Shown here: one piece after another, positions 35,959-44,939 of the stretch
Layout: every line of letters starts with the position of its first letter
Numbering within the stretch: the first letter of the stretch is position 1
Assembly: GCF_011075055.1 (NCBI RefSeq)
Contig: NC_058145.1
Span: 16,489,894 to 16,553,893 of the forward strand
DNA length: 64,000 nt
Source of the DNA: Mangifera indica
Lineage: Eukaryota; Streptophyta; Magnoliopsida; Sapindales; Anacardiaceae
Reading direction: 5' to 3'
The notes under the pieces: model-generated
What the model saw: only the letters and a program-made list of their open reading frames with translations
What the model was told of the DNA's origin: nothing
The model's database searches: none
Made by a program: the position numbers and the translations under genes

Positions 35959-36882
35959 GGCTAAAAGACTTATTCCTACCTAAGGTATAATAAAATCTCA
36001 AAGTTCCACCCTTCAACTTTCAAAAATCTAAACACCCACTCATGAATTAAAATTTGTTAAAATTTTTAGTTAGGCTAAAAGTAAAATCGTTATTTAATAA
36101 TAATATTTTAAAAATAAAAATTTATATTAATTTACCCATTTAATTTGGAAAGCTAATAATTTCTCCTAAAATTAAATTTTAAAAATTGACATTTCCCCCT
36201 TACCTAAGGTTTCAAATTTTGTCGTTGAATTTTTGACAAACAACGGTCGATCTCTCTCCCTCCCGAAGACTGCTATCCCTAGATTGATGACGTGTAGATT
36301 TGACAAAATTTAGATTAAGAGTCAAAATTCTTCATCTAAACCTTTGTCGTTCAGACAAAGTCATTTTCATTTAGATAATGACAATGGTCCAGACAAGAAG
36401 TCGTCCTCCTCCGAACAAGCATGACTCCTTGTTTGGACCGTCATCATCATTTAGACAAAATTGACTTCGTTTAAACGATAAAAGTCTAGATGAAGAGTTT
36501 CAACTCTTTATCTAGATTTTGTTTGGATTTTATCAAATCCATATGTTATCAATTAGAGGGAGAGAAGTCACCAAGAGGGAGAGAAATTGGTTGTCATTCA
36601 TAGGAAATTCGATTGTGAAATTTGAAACCTTATGTAGGGGAAAAATGTCACTTTTTAAAACTTAATTTTGGAGAGAAAATTGTTAGTTTTTCCAATTAAG
36701 GGGGTAAAATGATATAAACTTTTATTTTCTTAAATATTATTATTAAATAACGATTTTATTTTTGACCCTAACTGAAAATTTTAACAGAATTTAGTTCATA
36801 GGTGAGTGTTTGAGTTTTTGAAAGTTGAATAGTGGAACTTTGGGATTTTACTATACCTTGAGTGGGAATAAGTCATTTGGCC
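35959..36882. mobile_element. Mutator-like foldback MITE, copy 5, with empty site at 41266-41274
   Basis: 924 bp. It begins GGCTAAAAGACTTATTCC and ends GGAATAAGTCATTTGGCC. It is flanked by TTAAAATAA at 35950-35958 and 36883-36891. The paralogous segment has a single TTAAAATAA (41266-41274) followed by the same flank (AGGATGCATTCAATTTTAG), which is an unoccupied target. The arms are long inverted repeats and the core has TTTAGATGAAGAG-type palindromes. Confidence 0.92.
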
Positions 36883-36934
36883 TTAAAATAATTATTTTAA
36901 GGGAATGCATACAATTTTAGCCAATATACTCTAA

Positions 36935-37413
36935 GGGTCCATTTGGTTGGAAGATTTAAATATTACTTTAGTAATATATTTTTTATTACTTCTATTACTT
37001 TGTTTGGTTTGTAAAGTAATAAAAGATTTCAGTAACTTTTCATTATCGGTGGTGATGTGATAGATAATATAGAAGTTAATTTGATTATTACTTCTATTTT
37101 AAGTATTAAAAGATTCACATGGTAATCTTAATTATTATTACTATTTTATCTTTATTTATTAAATTTTTAGGATAAAATTACCCTCAATTTTTAATTCAAA
37201 TAATAAATAATATTAAAAATATTTTGTATACCCATTAATCTTTCATATAATAAATAAAATAATATATTAATATTTTTTTATTACTTCTAACTAAACACAA
37301 TAATTATTTATACATACCAGTTTTACCAAACATAGTAATATACTTATATTCAGTAATCTTCAAGATAATTTTTCAATTTCAATAATAAAACATTTTTCAA
37401 ACCAAATGTCTCC
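36935..37413. mobile_element. PIF/Harbinger-like MITE 1 (TAA target)
   Basis: 479 bp, with termini GGGTCCATTTGGTTGG and CAAACCAAATGTCTCC, flanked by TAA on both sides. AT-rich interior with repeated TATTACT/AGTAATA words. The same flanks occur without an element at 41313-41315. Confidence 0.8.
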
Positions 37414-37416
37414 TAA

Positions 37417-39124
37417 GGGGGCGTTTGGTTCATGGAATGTTTTATTACTAAAAATGAAAGATTACAATTAAAATAGATTACTTGAAAGATTACTGGGTAT
37501 AAATTATCACTATATTTGGTTATAATATCATTTATAAATGATTACTATGTTTGGTTAGTGGTAATGAATGAATACCAAATATATAATTGACCTAAATACC
37601 TTTAAAAAGATTACTGAGTATAAATTAATACTGTGTTTGGTTAGATTAACATTTGTAATGTTTGAAAATTTTTTTTCTTGTGCATATACTCAACATTTCT
37701 CATATTAATACATATATTTTTTTTTTATTGAATTAGATCTCACAGGTCTCTAAATATTATACAAAATAAATAAATAACTAACATTTAATCCATCTGAAAG
37801 TTGTGAGATTTAATTCAATAAATTAATACTGTGTTTACTAACAAAATGAAAGCTGAAAGAATTAGATAGTTTATATATATATGTCTTACTTACCAATAAA
37901 ACCATTAATCAGAAATTGAAATTATGTTAAACACAAAGTTTACAATGATCCAAAACCAAGAACATATAAATTAGTTTATAAGTCACTCCATAACAAATAT
38001 TACTAACTAACATCAACACAATAAAAGAAAGTATTACAATTAGTTTACAAGTCACTCCAAAAGGCTGGACATTTTGCAGCTGAAAGGGGCAAGTACAACA
38101 AGCCAACAAGATTGGAACCATTTCCACCAGGACGAAAAATTAGAAAGCACCAATTTTGAAACTTTCATGTAGCCAGTTGTGACAGCTACACAATAGGTTG
38201 AACACAACTTTATATGGCACCAGAATGCAGGCGACAGAGGAGCAATTGGAAATCCCAGGCTCCAGAGCATAGTAGTTTCTGGGCAGGGGCATTCTATTAG
38301 GACAAATTTGTTGAAATCTAGCAACAAATCTTTACATATGCCTATTCTTAATTTTGACAATATATTTTCAGGTTCTTAGGATGATGTTTTCAAGGTTTCT
38401 GGACTCAACCTGGTTGGAACTTCTGTGTGGAACATTTTCTCAATGCGTGAGAAAATATTGGAATAAATTCTAAAGATTTTTTTATCCTCAGCAAGTGGCA
38501 ACTTAAAGGAGTTTAGAAAAGCTTTTTAAAGCAAGAGATCAAGGGTTTCTATATGAAAACACAAAAGTTCAAATTCGAAAGCAAAGAAAAATAAGATTAA
38601 AAACAAATTTATAATACATAAAGAAGATGATAAGAGAGAGGAATTACCAAAATTGTTGCTGCAACTTGAAGGGAGATGATTTGTTGAGTAGAAACCCTAG
38701 CTATGGAGAAGGCGTACACACAAGCTGTCAAACACGATGAAATGGACTTGCATTAGGGTTTGTGAGGCATTATATAAAGGTAGTTTAGTGTAAACTGAAG
38801 GGTAATTTTGTCCCAAATAAAAAAGTTTTAGGTCAAACTTGGTACTTGGCATATATGTTATTTTAATTGATAAGAAGGGCATTTATGTCCTAAAATTATT
38901 ATAAGTGAGGGTAAAATAGTAAGAAAAAATATATTACCTTGGTAATCTTAAAATACCTAAGGTTGAGATGGTAATCAAATTACCGCTTATATTACTTGCC
39001 ACGTCAGCTTAGTAATAAAACATTACTGGAATCTTTTATTATCTTCGTAACCAAACAAAGTAATATGAAGGAATTAAAGATAGATTCTTGAAGTAATGTT
39101 TTATTCCAGTAACCAAACGCCCCC
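37417..39124. mobile_element. PIF/Harbinger-like element 2, directly abutting element 1
   Basis: 1,708 bp, with termini GGGGGCGTTTGGTT and AACCAAACGCCCCC, flanked by TAA at 37414-37416 and 39125-39127. The left TAA is also the right TAA of element 1. No transposase is recognisable. The interior 38040-38800 is less AT-rich. On the minus strand it has a TATA-like box (TTTATATA near 38771-38778), AAACCCTAA and AAACCCTAG, and a GTAATT donor-like site, all typical of the 5' end of a housekeeping plant gene. This suggests a captured host fragment. Confidence 0.8.
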
Positions 39125-39578
39125 TAAAGGTTATAATCAAACATATCAAATAACGATAGGACTGTTGTCATCTATAACTTTGTTACAGTTTGAAAACCCT
39201 AACTTTTTTCTATTCCAAATTTTCAAATTTATTTCATAAAATAATTACCTAAAGATAATTTAACTTTTAGATATTCACTAAATTATTACCTAAAAAATAA
39301 CATAATTTTCAAATTGATTTCCAAATTCATTTAATGAAATTATTACCTTATAAATTAATTCAATTTCCAAAAAATTAATTTAATATCCAAATTGATTTGG
39401 TGAAATTATAAACTTTTAAGTAATTGAATTTCCATATTTGTTTCATGAAATTATTCCTTAAAAAAAAACTAAATTTCCAAATTGATTTTACAACATTATC
39501 ATCTAAAAATGTAATTGAACGTTTAAATTGATTTCACGAAATTATTATCTTAAAAATGTAATTGAATTTTTTTATCAG
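39125..39578. other. diverged segment B flank
   Basis: Similar to 472-720 and 41313-41560 at its start (TATAATCAAACATATCAA, AAACCCTAAC). It then contains repeated AATTGAATTTCCAAATT-type units, imperfect and tandem. Non-coding. Confidence 0.5.
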
Positions 39579-39690
39579 ATGTATGTTTCGTCCCAAGAGG
39601 CATGCAATCCTAGGAATTGATGTCGTGTTTTGAAGAGTGAAATACAATAATGCCCTTTTGGATACTTAAAAAAACCTAATTTTTAGCAGT
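39579..39690 (+). pseudogene. type-2 lipid-transfer protein relic
   Basis: Reads YVSSQEACNP, then after a one-base slip ELMSC, and later CPFGYLKKPNF followed by TAG. These match the VCVTSQ, ACNPMELTSC and CLCGYLKDPNL blocks of the intact genes in the right order and orientation. The signal-peptide start, the CC motif and the C-terminus are gone. It is a decayed fifth member between genes 3 and 4. Confidence 0.75.
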
Positions 39691-40156
39691 TTAGTTAACC
39701 ACAAAGTAACTCAAATGTGCATTTTAAATATACAAATAAGTACATATTTATATGTATTATCATATAATTTAATGAATTTAAATTAAGAATAAAGTAATAC
39801 ACAGTATTACTCAAACGTTATTTACTATTATAATAAATTATGCATAACTATTTTAAGAACATAAATAATTATATATTTAATGTATGTTATCATATAATTA
39901 GATGATTTTAAATTAAAAATAAAGTAATATTTAATCATATAATAACAAATATAAGTGTATATCTATTTATTTATTTAAAATAAATATGACAATATTGTTC
40001 TTAGTGTTAATATACTTAAGTGTTAATTAGCTCTTTATCCATCAATCGAAACTCTTACATGAGTTTTCTTTTATTAAAGAATAATATAATGTCATCTTTC
40101 AATTTAGAGAATTTTCATCAATATTGTTCTTCAAATGCTTAACTGTTCCAAAATTG

Positions 40157-40345
40157 CCGGTTATTCATCCTCCAGGTGACTGGATTATTAATCGAAATGG
40201 GTTCTACAACACAGACTTAATCTGCAAACCAACTGTGAAGAAGACTATCCTACTCCTGGACATCCATGCATCAATGCAGATCAGCAGGCAACAGCACTCC
40301 ACAGGAGATTGGCAACGATTTCGCGCAACTTTTATAGTGAATTAA
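40157..40345 (+). other. conserved exon-like fragment, copy B
   Basis: Same stretch as 1181-1363 and 42788-42970, more diverged (PVIHPPGDWIINRNGFYNTD...). The frame is still open to TGA after TFIVN. It lies about 280 bp before lipid-transfer gene 4. Identity unknown. Confidence 0.3.
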
Positions 40346-40548
40346 TGCTTTTTAGTTCATGGGGAGGGGCCAGAGAAGGATTCCACAGGTCAATATGGCA
40401 AATTTGGGAGAAAGTTACTTCACTTAACCCCCACTCATTAACCAACATTTGTTCCATGTATAAACTCAATAGGAGATGCATTATCAAACCTTAAATCTTA
40501 TTGGCGAACTTAAATGGAGTTATTTCAATACCACCATCTCAACCCATT

Positions 40549-40556
40549 TATAAATT
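40549..40556 (+). promoter_or_regulatory. TATA box of lipid-transfer gene 4
   Basis: TATAAATT, 67 bp before the ATG, in the block shared with gene 3. Confidence 0.6.
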
Positions 40557-40622
40557 CTTGTTTGGCTAAGTCATCTCTTATTTCTCCATATAGATTTCAA
40601 CATCGCCAACAATTCAAGAAAA

Positions 40623-40916
40623 ATGAGTAGGTTTTGTTGTGATCTAGTCTTGGTGGTGTCCATGTTGGTGGTTTTGTTTATGGCTTCGAGAGAGGTGTGT
40701 GTGACATCCCAGAAGCTATGCAGTCCCTTGGATTTGTCATCCTGCATGCCTGTGACATTGCCGACTCGACCAACAGAAATTTGTTGCAACTCATTGAAGG
40801 GTCAAATGAAATGCTTTTGTGAATACAAAAAAGACCAATCTGTTAGTCGTTTACTTATCGCTCAAATAGTTCTTCAGTTAGCCCCCGCATGTGGTATTGA
40901 TATACCTAAGTGTTAA
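40623..40916 (+). CDS. non-specific lipid-transfer protein, type 2 (gene 4 of 4)
   Basis: 97 residues, single exon. The signal peptide is MSRFCCDLVLVVSMLVVLFM... to VCVTSQ. Cysteine spacing is C-X7-C-X12-CC-X8-CFC-X23-C-X6-C, one residue shorter than the usual X13 before CC; Phe lies between the fifth and sixth Cys. Ends GIDIPKC. All eight cysteines are kept. It is closest to gene 3 in signal peptide and promoter, and both lack the MKKI start of genes 1 and 2. The mature domain is the most diverged of the four (SVSRLLIAQIVLQLAPACG), so lipid preference may differ. Confidence 0.93.
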   Translation: MSRFCCDLVLVVSMLVVLFMASREVCVTSQKLCSPLDLSSCMPVTLPTRPTEICCNSLKGQMKCFCEYKKDQSVSRLLIAQIVLQLAPACGIDIPKC

Positions 40917-41765
40917 TAAAATGATATCATAATAAAATAATATATCTTTCCATTTAGAGGATTTCCATCAATCTTGTTCTTTATATGTTTTACTTTATCA
41001 ATTCATGGTGCTAAAAACTGAAAAGTATAAAATGATGATATCAATAAAATTATGTACATAATTTTATATACAAACAATGATGTATCATAATGTGAGTGAG
41101 TATTATTTTATCTTTAATTTTTAATTATCTAATACGTCATTTTTATGTATAAAAGTTATGCATATAATACTACTCAAAAGGTATATGAATTGTTTCATAC
41201 GGCAGAATGCGTTGATAACCTTAGTTATGCACCCTAAATTTTCATTTTGCTAAGATGAAATTTAATTAAAATAACTATTTTTAGAGGATGCATTCAATTT
41301 TAGTCAATACTCTAAGGTTTATATACAGACAACTAAACATATCAATGATGGTAGGACTTCTTTAATCCATAGCCTTTTTACACTTAAAACTCTACCTTTT
41401 CACAATCTCAATTCCAAATTTTGACCTAAAAGTAATTGAATTTCCAAATTAATTTAATTAAATTATTACCTAAATAACCCACTCCAATGCCTTGTAAATT
41501 TAATCTTATTTTTTTAACATGTATAAAAATCAATGTAAGTCTTTAATTTTTATTTAGGCATCATTCACTTGTTTTTATTTTGAATTATTTTGTTGTTTCT
41601 TTATTATGAGAAACTTGAATATATAATTACATAAGTTAATTGAATTAAAACATGCTTGATTTTATTGAAATCTCGAATATGAAAATTTGGCTTGATTATT
41701 AAAGAGAAGTTGAAAGAAGTTTGATTTCTCTCCCTCCATTGATCCTTTTATAGTCTCATATTATT

Positions 41766-42525
41766 GGGATATTAATTAAAATAGGCAAAAAATTTTCCGC
41801 TTAAACCTTTTTAGGCAAATGCACAGTAGTTTTACTTTTATAAGCAAATTTTTTTATAACTCCAAAAATACCCTCACAGCCCTGTATACGTAGACATTGG
41901 AAGAAAGGTTTGAGTGCGTGGGTGCGTGCGGAGTGCGTGGGTGCGTGTGCAGTGCGCGCGGAGTGCATGGGTGCGTGTGCAGTACGTACAGTGCATGTAC
42001 AGTGTGTATATAGTGCATGCACAGTATATATACAGTGCATACACAGTGCGTGCACTGTACACAATACATATATTTTATATATATATATATAATATTATAT
42101 TACTATATATATTTATTATATTATAATATTATATATAATATGTAATAATATAATATATATTTAAAAATTATTATTATTATTTATATATATTATATTAAAT
42201 ATTATAATATTTAATATATTTATTTATTTTTTATATTTTTTAATATATATATATATATATATATTTATTTATTTAAAAGAAAGGGTGCACGCGCACCCTC
42301 ACACTTTGTTTATATATATTAATCAGGGTGTGCGCACTGCGCATGCACTGCACACGCACCGCGCCGCACTCACACACTCAAGTTTTTCTTCCAGCGTCTA
42401 TGTATACAGGGCTGAGAGGGTATTTTTGGAGTTACAAAAAAATTTGCTTATAAAAATAAAACTACTGTGCGTTTGTCTAAAAAGGTTTAAGCGAAAAAAA
42501 ATTTGCCTATTTTAATTAATATCCC
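41766..42525. mobile_element. Mutator-like TIR element with GC-rich minisatellite core
   Basis: 760 bp. It begins GGGATATTAATTAAAATAGG and ends with the complement ...TTAATATCCC. Terminal repeats are about 130 bp. It is flanked by CATATTATT at 41757-41765 and 42526-42534; copy A has one CATATTATT (about 919-927) and no element. The core (41905-42065 and 42285-42385) is packed with GTGCGTG/AGTGCA(T)G units, and a TA-rich block lies between them. Open frames over the core (Thr/Ala/His/Cys-rich on both strands) are repeat artefacts. Confidence 0.92.
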
Positions 42526-42787
42526 CATATTATTACAAGGTCATTGCCCGATATGAACTTTTTATATCTTATAATGATACTAATCGTCTTCTTAGTTAAC
42601 CCTATTAAAGTGTACTATAATACTAAACCATTTAATACTGATTAATAACATTTTAACCCATAATTTATTATTAGACCAAATAGGCTACATTAATAAAAAT
42701 ATTCTTACCTTAAGTGCTATATGAATCTGTCACTTAATCTGTTTCTAAATTAGGAGACATTAGAAATTTACTGTTTCTAAATGGCCG

Positions 42788-42970
42788 GTGATTCCTCCTC
42801 CAGAAGAAAGGATAATTAATCAGAATAGGTTCTTCAGCAGAGACTTAATCTGCAAATCAGCTGTGAAGAAGAATGCCCGACTCGTGGAGATCCATGCATC
42901 GATACAGATCAGCAGAGAATTCAGCACACCACAGGTGATTGACAACGATTTTACGGAACTGTTACAATGA
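42788..42970 (+). other. conserved exon-like fragment, copy C
   Basis: Almost identical to 1181-1363 (RALICK there, RDLICK here) and open over the same 60 codons. Identity unknown. Confidence 0.3.
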
Positions 42971-43085
42971 ATTAATGCCTTTTAGTTCATGAGGAGGGGC
43001 CAGAGAAGGATCCCACAGATTAATGTGGCAACTTTGGAGTTACGTTAATTTAATGCTGAAACACCTTCCCTGAATAAGCCCACTT

Positions 43086-43598
43086 TGTTGGAGACTCAAA
43101 TAAAGAATAAAAAAGAGAGTCTCATATCTAATAAACTTAAATAAAATAAGTGGTATATAAGTATTATGCATTGGATTTTAGTACAAGCCAATTGATTTTG
43201 TGTAATATGGATTTCAATCTTCATACTTGTAGGCCAAATTTATATTTTCGATATGATATCAGAGCACAAGTCAAATGACGGGTTTAATAGTTTAAATGTT
43301 CTTGGATACAAGTGACAATACACCCAACCAAAAATCGGTTAAGCCGAAAGACAAGTCTATCAACCTAGGTGTTTGAAGTCTAACAACCTAGGTACTTACA
43401 CTTAAACAAGGGTGTTGAAGACTCAAATAAAGAATAAAGAAAGAGAATCTCACATCTAATAAATTTAAGAAAAATGAATGGTATATAAGTGTTATAGATT
43501 GAACTTTAACATAAGCCAATTGGTTTTTTAAGCCAGTTAGTTTTGTGTAATATGGATTTCAATTTTCACACTTGTATGCCCAATTTATATTTCCAACA
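43086..43598. mobile_element. TRIM (miniature LTR retroelement)
   Basis: 513 bp, beginning TGTTGGAGACTC and ending TTTCCAACA. Two LTRs lie at 43086-43253 and 43413-43598 (the second has an extra ~18 bp GCCAGTTAG-type insertion). Directly after the left LTR, TGATATCAGAGC matches the start of a methionine-tRNA primer site (TGGTATCAGAGC). AAACAAGGG before the right LTR serves as a polypurine tract. The internal part is only about 160 bp and has no gag or pol. Flanks are CACTT and CACTC. Copy A reads straight through (GCCCACTCCAAATG), an empty site. Confidence 0.9.
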
Positions 43599-43634
43599 CA
43601 CTCCAAATGACACCGCCCGTGGATGTTTACTCAG

Positions 43635-43992
43635 ATTATCTGAGCTTGCCGGCTAGCTTCTTGACCACCGTCTGAAGAAATTGCTAGGATTCAGTAAAGA
43701 TTGAATGAGAGTTTTAATTTTTGTTGTTTAAGTAAGCATCCAAAACTGCCAACTTTTGATTCCTGAAAGTGACGCAGTATGACTCAATGCGCTTCTTCTT
43801 CAGAGCCTTCACTATTATCTGAGCTTGCCGGCTAGCTTCTTGACCACCGTCTGAAGAAATTGCTAGGATTCAGTAAAGATTGAATGAGAGTTTTAATTTT
43901 TGTTGTTTAAGTAAGCATCCAAAACTGCCAACTTTTGATTCCTGAAAGTGACGCAGTATGACTCAATGCGCTTCTTCTTCAGAGCCTTCACT
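43635..43992. repeat. 179-bp tandem duplication
   Basis: 43635-43813 and 43814-43992 are essentially identical (ATTATCTGAGCTTGCCGGC... to CAGAGCCTTCACT). Copy A has the unit once, so the duplication came after the A/C split. Confidence 0.95.
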
Positions 43993-44310
43993 ACAATTGG
44001 AAAGGGTCATATTCAATTGTAAGCAGAAGTCGGAAAAAAAAAAAACACATTGTGACCCCATTTCCATTTATGTAACGTTGTCTATTTTCCTCGCTTAACA
44101 CGTTTTTGTTTTTCTAGAAAGTTTTCCCAAATAATTTCCTTAAATTTTATGTCTGGATTTAGAGAAACGTAACAGATTTTCAAAATCTTACTGATAAAAT
44201 TTCTCCCATTATAGCTTCTACCAATTTCTGACTGGCATATTGCTCACTCTGACCCGTCTCTGAAATGCCTACCCCAGTATCACGATAAGCATCAATGGCC
44301 ATGTCTCTAT

Positions 44311-44939
44311 ACACTTCATTCTTAAGATCGCCAAACCCATTTCCTTGTTTTTTAACGAAAGACTTGACCTTTCAATCAAAAAATAGGAAAACAACAAATC
44401 TTTATTGGAAATGCATCATCTTCTTCTCTTATTTCATCAATGAATTACAAATACAGTATATTTATAAACACTTGACAATGAAAACTTAATTAACTGAGTT
44501 CATCTTAACCATACAATTAAAAACAGAAATAACAAACTAACTGTAGGACTTATCTTGGCCATTTGATTGTTTGATCTTAGGATTCATCAGAAATCAAAGT
44601 CCACGCATCTGAAGTTAAACTGGAGTTACTTGAAGTGAATCCTAGATTCATTTGTGCAAAAGTAAGAACGTGAAAACTCTCTTTTGTCAACCCTCTTCCA
44701 AGTGAAACGGTTTGCTGTAAGTGACTCAAAACGCACTATTTGGTCTTTGTATTTAACACTTAAAAAAACCCTTATCACTCCCAAATTAAGATCAGATTTT
44801 AAGAATAACTATAATTTTGTATAAATTTAATCACTTTCACAGATGCTACTTGAATTTTCTAAAACTTAAAAAACAGTTTATAATAGGACGAGAAGAAATG
44901 TATATTCTCCCAAGTCCCAAGTATCATTGGATAATTTTT
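44311..44939. other. intergenic, no gene seen
   Basis: AT-rich unique-looking sequence after segment C ends. The short frame at 44295-44489 has no recognisable domain. Confidence 0.4.

Larger units (their letters stand above)
41313..44310. repeat. segmental duplicate C (paralogue of 472-2010)
   Basis: Runs collinear with 472-2010 at very high identity, interrupted by the 41766-42525 element, the TRIM at 43086-43598 and a 179-bp tandem duplication at 43635-43992. It lacks the TAA-flanked MITE present at the edge of copies A and B. It lies downstream of lipid-transfer gene 4. Confidence 0.9.

Noticed and set aside
38052..38360. 102-codon minus-strand frame within element 2
   Set aside because: Cys/Trp-rich, with no recognised domain and no evidence of splicing to the promoter-like part at 38700-38790. 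Kept only as a hint of gene capture.
37417..39124. Could this be an autonomous PIF/Harbinger element with transposase?
   Set aside because: No DDE transposase or Myb-like frame is present in 1.7 kb.
41801..42126. Several Cys/His/Thr/Ala-rich frames on both strands
   Set aside because: Translations of the GTGCGTG/GTGCA minisatellite inside a TIR element; no start context or domain.
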